From: Moringa oleifera
Lineage: Eukaryota; Streptophyta; Magnoliopsida; Brassicales; Moringaceae
NCBI GenBank assembly: GCA_021397835.1
Contig: JAJFZO010000889.1
Coordinates: forward strand, 806,001-870,000
Length of the DNA stretch: 64,000 nucleotides
Direction: 5' to 3'
Shown here: positions 1 through 12,639 of the stretch, piece by piece
Position numbering within the stretch: the stretch's first letter is position 1
Layout of the letters: each line of letters opens with the position of its first letter
Notes under the pieces: model-generated
What the model was told of the DNA's origin: nothing
Seen by the model: the letters and a program-made list of their open reading frames with translations, nothing else
Database searches by the model: none
Position numbers and translations under genes: made by a program

Positions 1-141
1 TAATCATGATCTTGAAAGTCGCGCTTTGTAACCGTTACCGAACCCAAACTTAACCGACTCCTGCTGCCAGGTCTACTCTGGTTTCTCAAAATTTCACTGT
101 TTGGACATGCTTTTTCTTTAACTATCCAAACAACCAAGAAA

Positions 142-3100
142 ATGAATCCCAATAGAATGCGAATAGAAGGAGATAGAGCCGGAAAGGCTATAGTCCAGCA
201 TCTCAAGCATATATGCCGAGCTTTATCTGACTTCAAGTGGGTTTCGGCTTCTGGGTTTCACTTATCAGCTGCTGGTTTATTGGGGGTAGCTGGATTTCTT
301 TTGGTTGTAAAAGACGTTAAATGGAGAAATTTGAGTTGTTCACGGCTGTTTCTTGGTGGAGAGAGTCGGTTGGAGAATGTATTCTTGGTGCCTGGGTGCA
401 AAATCTAGGCAATAACTGTTTTTTGAATGTTATATTGCAGGTACGATCACCTTGATCAAGGAAACAACATTTGAAATTTAAGCTTTAACTATTTAAAATC
501 ACCTTACTTTCTGCTTTAGTGGCTAAGTTGATTTGAATTTTCCATTATGTGGTTCTTCCTTCTTGAGAATCAAGACTTTGATTGGTGATCCTTATTCGAG
601 TATGGTAGTAGAATGGGCCCCAAAGATAGTCCTTTCCATTTAATTGGTGTCGTTGGTCTATTTCCGCGAGGAAATTTTACAGGCCTTGGCTAGCCGTTCA
701 GATCTTCGACCTTCCCTTCAAAGGGCTACTGAGGATTCTGAATCGTTAGCAGTTGAGGAACGGGCTGAAAATCTGCCGTTTACATTTTGCCTTGGCTACT
801 TTGTTGGAAGGTGTGGTGAAAGTTTCATTAGTTATCTGAAATTCTTTATTGCGTTTAAACTTTTGTCAGATGAAAGCTGGAACTATGTCAGTGTTGCTTC
901 CTTCAACAATCATATGAGCTACTCAATGGCTACATTTTCACTGGAAAAAAAAAAAGTGAAGATTATGGCAACACCTTGATTCTTGAATTTCTAGTTGGTG
1001 GTTTACTTTGGGATACCCAATTGTATCCCAAACGATTCAGTTGATGTTCAAGTCAAATTGAATTCCATATAAATAGGTTATGGGACAAGTGAAGGAGTTA
1101 TAGATACTGGTTAGGCCTGAAACTTGTAGGCTTACATTTTGGTTTTTATGGTGCTTAATCACGTATTCCTAGTTGTTGGCTTGGTGACTCCTCAAAGGTT
1201 GCTTCCCAAAACTACCCAAGAACGTTCTCTGTTAAACAACTAAGAAAATCACTGAGTTTCTATTGTATTTCCGTATCGCAAGCTCCTCTATGATAGGTAT
1301 AGAATTTGAGTTGGAACTTCTATATTATGGGCAATTCACATTTTATCATTTGCAGCATGATCATTAAATGTTCCGTTCCTGCAGAATTATGTGTACTCGG
1401 TGAAGAAAAAATCATATTAAGCGCATACAGGGTGATATTGGCAATGACTCTTTATACCAGAAATTTCAATGTAACAAGCCGGCAGGTTAATTTCTTTCCT
1501 ATTTATATTATGGGTCTGTATAATCATAGTTTTGGAAATGTAGGATGCAGCAGAAGCATTTCTTCATCTTTTGTCCTCCTTAAGAGAAGAAATTTCAGAT
1601 TGTTATATTCCAAAACAAAGTAGCCTAGCAGATGTGTCTGATTCTCCAAATTGTAGGATTCTTACTCCTGGAAGTAGAGAGGATTGGAGTGAGCAGGAAA
1701 GATGGCAGAAATACTTTCTCGGACCATTTAACGGGATTCTTGTTAGCACATTAACTTTTCAAAGTTGTTCATCTCAGGTTGATGCAGTTTCCATGTAACA
1801 TTTCCTGATTTTGTTAATGATAATATTAATTGAATTGCTGCTCTGTCATGCTCACTGTAATTTGCTATTCTTGTCAGCTCTGTATTTATTTTATTTTAAT
1901 TATTGCAGATTTCACTGGATTATCAATTTTTCCACACTTTGCCTCTTTCACCAATGCTCGATAATTGGTCTACCATTTTATGTCACTGAAGGTTCACTAC
2001 TTTGTTTTTTTTAGTTTATCACCTGGTTTCTCACCAGTATGGCAATTTTCTCTATAACAAGGTGTTCTTCTCTCCCTTTTCAATTTATTTTCTATGTAAT
2101 ATTAGAGGCATGGATGTACTTTAGAGGATTGCCTGGAGCAGTTTGTTGTTGCTGAACTGGTTGAGAATTACCATTGCAGCAATTGCTGGCACACTGCTGC
2201 AATGAAGTATTTATCTTTGACAGAAGCAGATGAGGTAATTTTCTTGTGAGTACAATATTTTATTTTTCTCCTTGAATTTTGAATTCATATTTCTGCCTGA
2301 TTAATCCATGGCAATAGGCCTCGATACTTGCTTCTTCTTTTTTCCTGTATTTTTTAATCCTCTTCTTTTTGTTGTATTTTTATTCGTCATTTTTTTTTTT
2401 TGGCTTTATGATGGAGTTGAACTTCTTTTATTTATCTAATCATTTGCTCTAAGCAATTGACTGCTGTCTATTTCATGCTTATGGTATTCACATGTTATTT
2501 CTTAGATGGATATTAATAAACTTAGGAGATGCGATGGGCAAGATGCTTGTGATTGTCGAAATATTTTTCATCTGGAAACATTACCATGGCCAAATAACTT
2601 TTCACGCACACTAAAGCAGCTAACTATTGCTCGTTGTCCAAAGGTATGGCTACTGAATCTTTTATTTGTTCTGACCATCAAGGTACTTCAAGTTATCATT
2701 GGGATATAATTCTTGTATGGAGAAAACGTTGAGAGCGGAAACATCTGGTAGGTTGCTATAATTGTGGGATTTCTGTGTTGGGGAGAAAGAAATAAATCTT
2801 AGTCGTTATATGGTTATTGCCCTGCTGAAGTGGGGTGCTTGGACAGATGATGTGGATAAGGTTCTATAATTTTTGCATGAAGTGGGTGCCCCAAGACTTG
2901 ACCTCATGCTTGTGCTTGTTTGAGGAAGACTTTTACTAATAGACTACAAAAAGACCTCTTGATATAGCCTGTAAATGACTGGACTTTTGCGGCACATAGA
3001 TGAACTCCTAGCACAGATGAACTCCTAGCACTTCTGATATAAAACAACTTGTTGATCCACTGACATGTATATGCATATGCATAAGATTGAGTTGCCCTCA

Positions 3101-5424
3101 AATTGAAGGGAGCTGGTGTAAACATGCTCATAAGGAAGCACCCTTTTGCCTTTTAGGCTGTTAATTTCCTTAAAAGCTCTTAGAATGTGTCATGCATTTT
3201 GGTTTTGTTTCACGACTTACATTTCCCTGAAACAATTAAGTACTTTGCCCAAGTTCACTGCATTTCTCTTTTAATATTTTCCTGCTGTTTTGGAAGTAAC
3301 AATGTATCATCCTCGGTACTCAAATCTTCTGATGATGTAGGAAATCTCCAAACATTCTTGTAACTCTGATCATATGGTTACAGATTCTATGTATTCATGT
3401 ACAACGAGCTACAGTAAATGTGTTTGGGGAGGCAATCAAACTGCAGCTATTTGGAATTCTTTGCTCTACATTTATGATCTTCAAATTTCTCAACACTAAA
3501 GAAATTTTTATGTATTGTTTGTTGGGGTATGATGGCTCTTTTCTTGATGGTAGGCTGCTGCATTGATGATTGCAGGGCCATATTGCTTTCCCATTGGTTT
3601 TGGACGTGTTCCCATTCATGACTAGTGGGGTGGGAATGAAGAAGTGGGGAGAAAGTGGTCAAACTGGGCAGGTGAAACTGCAATACCAGAAACCAAGCCT
3701 TCATCTCAATCGCTCTAATATGAAATTTGATGCAGGAATGCTAAATCACATATGTAGGCCTACAAGCAACAGTATTTGTCCAGAAGCAGTCGTTGCAGAT
3801 GAATTTGGAGGCACAGAAGCTTTTCTTCAAGAATCTGACATGTCACCAACTGAACACTCAATAAAAGCTGTGAATAGAGATAGTAACATCCAATTTAATA
3901 ACAAGGTGGGTGACGTTAATGTTGATATATACATCTATGTCTGGATTTTGAAATCCTGAGCAACACGTTTCTTTAGATGCATTGTTGTTTATGGTTGAAA
4001 AGCATGTTCACTGTCCAAAACATTTAGATAAAATTTGATAGGGAGGTGGGTACATGTCATGATACTTGTGTTGGCAAAATTTGAATCACTTTATGATGGA
4101 GCAGCTGTAGCAGCTTATTTCCCTTGGTTTTCTGCGAAATTCAGCACTTGTGACATGCCACTCAAGAATACAGCTTTACCTGTCTGGTATAAATCCCAGA
4201 TAGAGAGATGGGAGAATCTCCTTTAAAATTGAAAGAGGAGATATGATTGCTTCAGCCCTTAAAATAACTATGTTTAAACTAGCACTTTGTTTGTCACTGT
4301 TTGGTTTGCTTGAAACGTAATCATTCACTTTTTACCCAGTCCTGACCTAATTTTCCAGTGCGGCTTTTTGTGTTGCAATATGAGGACTATTGGCTGGTTT
4401 GGTTCGGCTAGCACCTTCAAGTCAAGTCTTACCAAGTAATCATCTGCTTAATGTTTCAATCTCTTTTTGATGGATTTTATAGTCTGTAATAACATATATG
4501 AGGGATGGTTGATGGTCGGTCTTGTAGCAGTGTGAAGCATGTTGGTCAATAGCTGCTACAATTTCTTCAAAGTGAAGAGGAAGGGAAGTGCCCTCAGAAG
4601 TAATTCTCCAGGCCTAGCTTGGTGAAAGCATGTACTTGATTCTCTGTTCTCTTCACGTGCCTTGCAATTTGGCTTCTTACTTTTCCAAGGATATACAATA
4701 TGTGATTTCTTGTTGTTGGAGATTATTAGGAACTTTTACATCTATTGATCTAATTTAATTGTCTATTGATCTGCTTGGATGGCAGCCTTTTAGTGCTTTT
4801 GAGAATGGATATTTTTCCTTGTAAAAAAATACGTCTGTAATAGTTAAATTGAGATTCGTTAATCATGAAACTACTTAATGTAACGAATCTAATATTATAT
4901 GTGCTGTGATTTACTGGAATTTGGTCATAGGTTTATCCTTATATGATTTGTCAAGGATCATTTCTTGATTGTAGGTCAGCATGCCTTGTGAAGTGGCACC
5001 TTCAGAAAAGCACTTGTATCAGCTTGTCTCTGTTGTGGAGCACTTTGGAGGAGCAGGAAGTGGGCATTATATAGTCTACAGAAATGTGAAGACTCAGCTG
5101 CAGAAAGAACATTTGGGTAACAGTGATGCTGCTAGTTTGCGCTGGTTTAGTATATCAGATTCTGAAGTATCTAGCATTTCAATCAACGATGTTCTTGCAG
5201 CAGAGGCTAGCTTGCTTTTCTACGAGAGGTTTAAGTCTGAAACTGCAACTGATTTTCTCTGTTGTGGTATAAAAATTTCAAGGTATCATCCCTGCCAAAA
5301 GATGCTTCTTCAATTTCAACTCCATGTTAGCACTTATAAGGGATTAGCGGAGCTATTTGCAACATCTGCAATTCGCTCAGCCTGTACAGTTATTGTTTAT
5401 TCAGCCAGTGCAAGCTCTGATTGA
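142..5424 (+). pseudogene. UBP27: UBP27-like ubiquitin C-terminal hydrolase, disrupted
   Basis: Resembles plant UBP27, a membrane-anchored ubiquitin-specific cysteine protease (USP family). Ten exons are readable: 142-440, 683-810, 1385-1485, 1544-1777, 1909-1991, 2106-2234, 2506-2643, 3384-3446, 3576-3905, 4975-5424. Near residues 40-57 of exon 1 is a hydrophobic segment (LLGVAGFLLVV) like the UBP27 membrane anchor. The Cys box (NLGNNCFLN), the QDAAEAF box, two Cys pairs (YHCSNCW, CDC), and the His box (GSGHYIVYRN) with RWFSISDSEV are all present, though not in one frame. A missing base near 397 puts TAG right before the Cys box. An extra T near 788 and an indel near 1,971 shift the frame again. 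The donor after 3446 reads CT instead of GT. The last exon reads through past the usual ...FYER end. Either a recent pseudogene or, less likely, a set of sequence errors. Confidence 0.82.
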
Positions 5425-5690
5425 CTACAGTTTTTCCCTTTTGGATCTCGAATTGAAAGGATTGATTCAATGATAGGAGTGATGAAATTTCAACTGACGA
5501 TGCTATTACAGTTTAGCTAGCTGTCTTGATATGATTAGCTATTCATTAGAAATTGCTTGTGACTTTGCATCTTCTTTGATATCTTTTGAACTTATTTAGA
5601 ACCTATCAATTTTATTGCTTACGTACTGATGTCATATATGAATCTGGTTGAAATGATATCCGAAAGACATGACCTGCTTTGCTTGTCCCG
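5425..5690. other. 3' flank of the UBP27-like gene
   Basis: AT-rich sequence following the UBP27-like last exon; probably its 3' untranslated region. No other gene is visible. The copy shared with the right arm begins near 5,690, so this stretch lies outside the part of the inverted duplication that can be checked here. Confidence 0.4.
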
Positions 5691-5967
5691 AGTTGCATTC
5701 GCTGTAACGTCCATTCCACCTTAAGATCCTTCCTTATTTGGGGTTGTTACGGTGGAGAGGAGGCAAACCACTGTAGTTCTTCATGCATGTCGCGAATCGA
5801 CAAGATTTCAGGTTCTGAGTTGAAAGAGACTGATGTGATGCTTTCCAATTGAGTTAAAGAGCTGAGAAAAATATGTACTCTAGTACTTGGACATTTCTAG
5901 TGATGGAACTAATGGCTTTGCAGATGAAGCTAGAGAGAAATTATTATTAGAACATTTTCAGCTCTTA

Positions 5968-6072
5968 TCAAGTCTTTTCCTGTTTCTTTCCAGAGGGATT
6001 CTCTTCTCTAACTTTCTTGGCCTTTGACATCTTTTTAGGACCTTCTGCCTCAATTACATTGCCTTCTGCATC
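5968..6072 (-). pseudogene. lysine-rich C-terminal exon relic (left copy)
   Basis: A 34-codon open stretch reading DAEGNVIEAEGPKKMSKAKK and then a charged tail ending KKQEKT and a stop. The mirror copy at 63,603-63,707 keeps the same frame and the same final stop, but has one TGA inside. A second conserved patch just upstream on this strand (about 6,110-6,170) can be read as AAELPRLLKFVPWR. Stops separate the two patches. I do not recognise the parent protein. It could be the last exon of a basic protein whose other exons are lost, or conserved 3' untranslated sequence. Confidence 0.35.
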
Positions 6073-6229
6073 TATTAATTAGCCTGCTTATTGATCAACT
6101 CGTCTTTCTCCAAGGGACAAACTTAAGAAGGCGGGGTAATTCCGCAGCAATGCTCACAGTAACTGCACAATTTCCTGTCATATTTCCACACAAACTACGA
6201 TACCTAAGGCTCAAAAGTCACAGAATTAT

Positions 6230-7207
6230 ACGGATCAAAAATATCTTTTATTAATTTAATTTATGTCAATCTTTTGAAAAAGTGATAATTGTTATAATTT
6301 TTTGTATTTAATTTTTCATGTTAATTTAATAAATTACAAAAAATTCATTTTAACCTTTTATTAAGATCTTAATCCAAGCTATAAACTCTAGGAAGGCAAC
6401 AAAAAGTGTCGTATATATTATCACAATCAGTTGATTTATAACATTTCTTGCACCATAAAGAACATATCATAAGGACCCACTTTCTCATAGACTATTTTCT
6501 GTGACTCTTATGAGTGACCTACTTTATTAATGGCAAGTTCAATAGGCTTGATGATCCTGCTGTGGCAGACAAATATATCAATAAGATCATAGATATATAG
6601 ATATATATATTGTAGAGTTTGGGACTCAGAATTTTATTAAACTGGAAGATTATGATCTATCTTGATTATTAACACAGAACTGAGAGGCTCAATCTGATCA
6701 AACAGTACAAAGACAATCAGATTCTTCATATTGTTATTTTGAATTAACATTTCATTTTTTGTCATGGAAATTAATAGGTAAGAAAATGGGTAAAAATAGG
6801 GTAAATAATGGATTGCATGCTTGATGAAACACTTGAACCTATCATTGATCAAACTGATTAATAGACCATCAGATAAACAGGATTCACTTTGTTCTATGCT
6901 CTCATTGCTTTTCATATATATCACTGAATAGATATTGGACCAAAAGGGATAATCATTCATACATTTTTTATTAAATTTTGTAGCATTTCATACTAATAAT
7001 CTCCCAGAAAATCTTGACATGACCCTATTTTTAAAGAATTATACCCATATGAAATATGAACCCTAGCTAGCTGCTAGGCTATAAGATATGTGAATCATTC
7101 TTTCTTTTACTATATATATATATTAACTATAAACAGTGATTATGAGAAGAAGCTGATTGATTTGTAGAAATTAAATTAATACTTATTGCTCTACAAAATT
7201 TGCCATT
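6230..7207. other. conserved 3' flank of left RGF/GLV gene
   Basis: AT-rich DNA downstream of the minus-strand peptide gene. It matches 62,486-63,380 in the right arm, including the CTAGCTAGCTGCTAGGCT stretch near 7,064 and a block around 6,640-6,960. No convincing gene; the open frames here look like chance. Confidence 0.5.
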
Positions 7208-7526
7208 TTAGTTGTGGATGGGAGGCTTCTTTCTCGCCGGAGTGTAATCCATGGCCGCTAGTTCATCACTGTCTGCTGCTCCATCTTCTTTAGGTGCAAG
7301 TGAAGTATCATCCTGAACCTTCTCAGCTGGTCCTTTATCTACTGCTCCTCGCAAACTCCGAGCTGCCAAGATACAATATAATGATCAGGGAACGAATCAT
7401 CTAATTAAATTGAAACAATGATAATCAGAAAATTAACTAAAACTAACTACCTCTTGCAGTCACTGAAAAGAAGCAAAGAAGTAAGATAGCAACGAGAAGA
7501 AGACACTTGCAGGAAACCCTAGCCAT
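7208..7526 (-). CDS. RGF/GLV/CLEL secreted peptide hormone precursor (left copy)
   Basis: Two exons, 7451-7526 and 7208-7362, with an 88-bp GT...AG intron, encode 76 aa. The N-terminus (MARVSCKCLLLVAILLLCFF) is a typical secretory signal peptide. A short acidic, variable pro-region follows, and the protein ends exactly with DYTPARKKPPIHN and a stop. This fits the ROOT MERISTEM GROWTH FACTOR/GOLVEN/CLE-like family: an Asp-Tyr start (Tyr sulfated by TPST in known members) and a Pro-Ile-His-Asn end. Known members are secreted, cut by subtilases and sensed by RGI/RGFR leucine-rich-repeat receptor kinases to control root meristem size and gravitropism. The ATG is the first in the transcript direction, about 70 bp after a TATA box. 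The mirror gene is at 62,168-62,485 with an identical terminal 13-mer. Both copies look functional. The exact family member cannot be fixed. Confidence 0.88.
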
Positions 7527-7595
7527 GGCGGGCGATTTCTTATGGTGTGTTTCAATATGTTTTACCTTATGTAGTCTCTCTTCATGCGTTGCTCT

Positions 7596-7603
7596 CTTAT
7601 ATA
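7596..7603 (-). promoter_or_regulatory. TATA box of left RGF/GLV gene
   Basis: TATATAAG on the minus strand, about 70 bp before the ATG at 7526. The stretch from the TATA box to the start codon (AGAGCAACGCATGAAGAGAG and onward) is almost the same as in the right copy, which supports a conserved core promoter and 5' leader. Confidence 0.65.
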
Positions 7604-9340
7604 GATGCATAGAGGGTACTGCAAGCCTGCATAAGAAGGCATGTTGAGATCAACTATCACCTAAATTTTTGTAGTAACTTGGACGTGAGTAATGTGAGAT
7701 GATCATTGAGTCCACATCACTGTTTCCTGTTGTCTTTGCATGAAAACACTAGCGTGATTTTTGGAAAACATGCCCTAACTACCACAAAGGGTTTGATCAT
7801 CCAATTAATTAAGAGGTTAAGTATCAAATCTTCATTAAAACTGCAATTACTAAATTAAAGATATTACTTTTGCATAGAAATTATAATTAAGAGATTCACT
7901 ATAATTAAGCAAGTATAGTTAACCAAAAAGGCTAAAGTTCAACTGGGTTTCTGATTCGTTTTCATGGGTATTACCATTTTAAGACAAGAATTCAAAGAAC
8001 TATTTGTCCGTTGCTTGGTTAATTACTGTATTATTAGTGACCTAATTAAGTTTGGATTCATGTTTAGTGGACACTTTCTAGTTGTGTATGAAGAAATTAA
8101 CAAGGACCAGAGAACAGTACCCAGGCATGCTGGATTTGTTGACTTATCTGCTAAAATGTATGTCAAAAGAGCAGCATTTCTGACCTTGCATCGCCATGAC
8201 AGCAATCTCGCCATGTCCTAAATCAAAGGTAATTGCAAATTAATCCTCATGTGAATCTTACCTGACAAAGTTAATCAAAATATGCCCCTCGAGAAAAAAG
8301 AAATACCCAGTGTTGATTTTTCACCATAAATTAACTTATTTAGAATTAAGGTTAGAGTTTGTTCTATAAATTATGAAAGAACAATGCATTAAATAATGGA
8401 GGGCGAAAATCCGACAGAGGTGGGGCTCCGATCATTTTCAGACAAGGCCATGGACAATAATCACGTGAAGGGCAGCTTTGGGGGAGATCTATCAATGGGT
8501 CCTCCTTGTCCTTCAAATGAACATACACTAAACATGACTTATCTTTCCAATTAAGGCTTAAGATGGAGATGTTAAACAGATCCTAAGAGATGCAGAGAAA
8601 TGCATAAGAAAAGTTGCTAACTTTTAATTATTATCAGATTTTTGTTCTTATCTGGGAAAATATTTTTCAATTAAATCTTCAGCATTGTCGCAAAACTTCC
8701 TTCTAATCATTGGGGCTATCATTTATTGATAGGTAATTAAGGCCGACACCTTCAAATTATCTCTAGACAGTAAAAAGAATTTTGAGTTGTGCATGCTCAG
8801 TTCTATTCCGAGATCATGCTTCCATGATTTGCTAACGGATACAGAAATTCAAAATAAAATGGTCATGATGCTAATTAAGTTTATTGATGTGAAATTAGGC
8901 ATTAATAAGAGTGACATGCGCGTTTCTTTCACATCTTTTGGAAGGGCATATGAGCTTCTCCTCTATAGAAGGCAATGGCCCTAGTTTTTCTAATACCAAC
9001 TGATTAAGCCTATCATACTGAATTAACAAGATAGGGTCCTTTTATAAAGGGTACACTAATCTTAGTATTTCAGATTAAATTTTTTTACTGATCATAGATG
9101 TATTGAGTTCTTCAATAAAAAATTAAAAAAATTATTTTTTAAATTTACTAACTCAAATCAATCAAAGATTTTCATTTGAAATATTTTGATGAATTTATCA
9201 TCCGCCTATATTGAATTTTAAGTATTAAATAAAGTTAGAAATAATTATGATAGGGCCACTATGAAGTGCATGATCAAGTTCTTTTCAAATTTCTTGACAT
9301 AAAGCCACAAAAAGACAGAGCTGTGTTTTGGATTAGTGCA
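7604..9340. other. conserved upstream intergenic region, left arm
   Basis: Upstream of the left RGF/GLV gene. Long parts match 60,600-62,090 in reverse complement, such as the block at 8,090-8,220 (matching 61,500-61,620) and 8,400-8,530 (matching 61,190-61,320). No open frame is kept in both arms. Best read as promoter-distal, possibly regulatory DNA shared by the two peptide genes. Confidence 0.5.
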
Positions 9341-9342
9341 AC

Positions 9343-9800
9343 CTAAGTCAAGACAATAACTAGAAACCCATGTTTCAAATCAAAATTAAGAAAGGTGGGT
9401 ATAGCAAAGGAGACAATATAAATGCCATGGGAGCGGTTTTGTGCCCTAAACCATGACAGCCTCGAGGTACACCTAGGTGCATGAATGACTGCAAATGGTG
9501 ATGCCCAGAAGCCACGAGTCATGAGCCTATGGTCCATCGCGTGCATCCATCCCGTACCAAGCGAACCATGCATACTTGCTTTGGGTTCTGCCGCTGGAGT
9601 TTGGACTCTGGCTTGGTGCCAAACCAGCAATCACGATGATGTGGTGCCGTTTTAAACTTTTGGGATTCCTGCAATGAAGAATTGAGATGTAAAGTGGTCA
9701 GTGTTGGTGCAATAAAAGGGAGCAACCTCACATGAGCTTGCTGGTCATCTACACTACTTGACGAGGACAGTGTCAAAGATGGCCGCCCGACTCAGTTACA
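9343..9800 (-). other. conserved open-frame block, unrecognised (left copy)
   Basis: On the minus strand a frame of 80+ codons (9,776 to 9,519) lines up with a 78-codon plus-strand frame at 60,081-60,317. The two differ by substitutions and one 3-base indel that keeps the frame. There is no in-frame ATG at the start (the first codon is TTG), and the frames end differently. A short TC-rich run lies just upstream (about 9,816-9,836). It may be a decayed exon or a conserved non-coding element. I do not recognise a domain. Confidence 0.3.
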
Positions 9801-9839
9801 TCAGTCACCAAAAGGTCTCTTTCTCTCTCTCACACAGTC

Positions 9840-10860
9840 TTAATTAGAGTAACCTTTGTATTGTCCTTTGAGTTAATTAGCTGCCAATAAATATATAATA
9901 ATCCTACCTATCATCAAGACTCAGCCCAGCTACATTCAACCCACCAACTTTTTTGGATTTATAAATTTTAAGCAAAAAAATATTAAAATAACATTTCTGA
10001 AATGTTAATGTAATTATTTTCGTATAAGACTTTATATACTAATTCAGGGAGTAGCTTAATTGTGCATTGACACTATTTTGTATCATTGATATTAATGTTG
10101 CGGAGGACTTTGTTTACACATTATATATATGTATTAGAATACAAATTTTATTTTGATTTGATTTATGTTAAATTTTAAAAAAATTATAACATAAGATAAT
10201 TTAATAAAATTAATAGTTAATATTCTTTATTTATAGATTTTTCATATTACTATCATAAATTAAAAATACTTTTTAAATTTCATACTAAAAATTTTAATCC
10301 AAACTCAAATCAATAAAAAAATTATATCTCATTTATTAACTACATATAAATTCAAAAATACATGTATATATAGGAGAGGAGCATTGATAAAATTATATAA
10401 ATCATAATTCCTATACTTAAAAGAATGCGAAAGGATGATTGGAATGCTCGCTGCCACATTTGAACTTCTTGTCATCCAATCAAAGGCAAAGGAGACAAAA
10501 CTATTGTCTTGAACTGTGGTAGGCCATGTCGGTCCATAGAATTTTTTTTTTTTAATTTTGTGTTAAAATTGGTTGTTCAATTATGAAATATCAGTTTATT
10601 ATAATTTTTTTATTTTTAATATTTTATTTTAATTTATACAAATTATATATTTATTTTTAATATTCAATTAATAATATTAAAATTTTTTACTTTAATGATT
10701 ATTTAGGATGAGTTATTTTGCTTCATGTTTGATTTAAGATCGTTTTGTAATTGAATATCTTAAAAGTGAATGTTTTATATATTACTTATTTATAATTTTT
10801 TTAAAAAATAAAAAATAAATTTAATATTCAAGATCATGAACCAACTATAATAACAAAATC
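9840..10860. other. AT-rich conserved intergenic DNA, left arm
   Basis: Very AT-rich sequence matching 58,967-60,070 in reverse complement. It includes a GC-richer patch at 10,430-10,540 that matches 59,310-59,440. No gene seen. The sequence around 10,860-10,867 is the unoccupied version of the hAT insertion site found at 54,915 in the right arm. Confidence 0.5.
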
Positions 10861-10869
10861 TAATAGATG

Positions 10870-12540
10870 ATACCCTTTGAAGACACGTAATAAAGATAGA
10901 CAAATACAACTTATGTGAACACATAATCTCATAACAAAAAGCCACACCTGTATCAAACAAAAAAATCGAACACCTACCACGCGTCGTTCTCAAAAACAAA
11001 AAATTACTTCAGCTCGATAAAACCAAATCACCCAAATAACTGACAAAATAAATGAAGAATCACCAAGGTTCAATAAAGATGCAAAACCGAAACAACTATG
11101 CAATAAAATACAGAAACCCAAGGCAAACAAAATAAATATCTCAAAGACGACCAATTATTAAAATGGAGCACCCAAATTCCAACTAGAACAATATAGAGGG
11201 ATTAAGATTACCAATGGACAACTAAAAAATCATTCACATAATCCACCGTAACTTTGGCAAGCTTATTTGCCACACTATTCTTTTATTCTGAATTATCTGT
11301 CATCAGGGATCTAAGACTTTAAAACTCCAATTGTAGTCATAAATTTTTCTCTTTTTTTTCATGGAGTCCTAGCAAGGTTAAGCACCTAATTCACAGTGTC
11401 AAATGAAATTGCTTTTAATGATTAATCCAGGGTTGTACCCACCTAGACCCAGCAAATATGATCATGGCTTCTTTAATGGCAAGAAGCACTACAAGTTTGA
11501 ATTTTGTAACCCAATAGACTTAGAAAAAACCACTATCTACTTAGTTGAATCATTATGTAAAACATCCCTTATGTTTGTGGGCCTAAGCTTACCAAATATA
11601 GACTCATTAACATTAAATTTTAAGTAACTAGGTCCGAATGTTACCAAAATATTGGCTCTTTAATTAACCTTATTGCATGAACTCTACCCAGATTGGGAGA
11701 TTTAAAAACACCCACCATATCAACTTGAATGTTTGGCCATTTTACCTTAAACCAAAAGGAAATTCTAAACTTAATAATATGATAAGCTATGACACATTCA
11801 ACTCCTTCCCATTAAAAATTATATCATTCTTCATCATCCACAAGAACCAAATAATAGTAAAAAAGAAAAGCATTTGAACCTTATTGCAACAATTTCTTGG
11901 AATCTCATGCCAATAAAAATGCCATCGAATCACTAAGGATTGACCAAAAAGTCCCCCATAAAGCCTTGCAGCAACTCCAAACACACCAAGAAACATAACA
12001 AGAAAAAAAATGATATAATAAGTTCAATTTCATCCTTACAGAAAGTACACAGAGCAACATTCTAGTCTAACGATCCTTTCTTAGCCAATTGCTCTTTCAT
12101 TATCACTATACCTGCCAATAAAACGCCTCCCCTTTCAAAGGAACAATACCAATCTAAATTTCTAAAAAACTTACCTATTAGCTAATACCTATATGCTATA
12201 TGGAAAAACTTTTAAATGAATATTATTTCAAAGGAATTGACTTTCTATACAAATGAGTTGGCCAATTTGTCACTAATACATTGATCTTCAAGAGTTAAGC
12301 ATAAATTTCGCTCCAAATATTCCACCTAATCAATCTTCTTGTTAAAATAATCTTCTAATTCCATTTACCATCAACCCAATACCCAAACTCATTGACTATG
12401 CTTATTTTCAGCTAAGCTATGAACCCTTGGAAAGTATCCATTCATCTTTTTGAAATTTTTATTGCTACTAGCCCCAAGAGCGATGCTCGTTCCTTCTACA
12501 AGCTCAAAAAGAAAGATGCCTTTGAAATTATAGGTTTTAT
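10870..12540 (-). mobile_element. LINE (non-LTR retrotransposon) 3' end, relic, left copy
   Basis: On the minus strand, broken frames spell typical plant L1-type C-terminal pieces: a stretch near 11,996-11,787 with IIWFLWMMKNDIIFNGKEL, like the end of the zf-RVT region, and near 11,620-11,400 an RNase H-like part (LKFNVNESIFGK, DVLHNDSTK, VFSKSIGL). Several in-frame stops show it is dead. It matches 53,060-54,905 in the right arm, so the LINE was there before the duplication. Confidence 0.65.
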
Positions 12541-12639
12541 AATATTCAAGTACTACAAACGTTCATATCCACCACGTTGTGTATGATCTCATCTTTATAA
12601 TAATTCCCAATTGATAGAAGAACCTTGCTAACTTCTAGC

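Noticed and set aside
9540..9580. A miR168-like string (TCGCTTGGT...CGGGA) on the minus strand
   Set aside because: Only parts match, the right copy differs there (TCGCTTCGACTGGG), and no complementary arm for a precursor hairpin was seen nearby.
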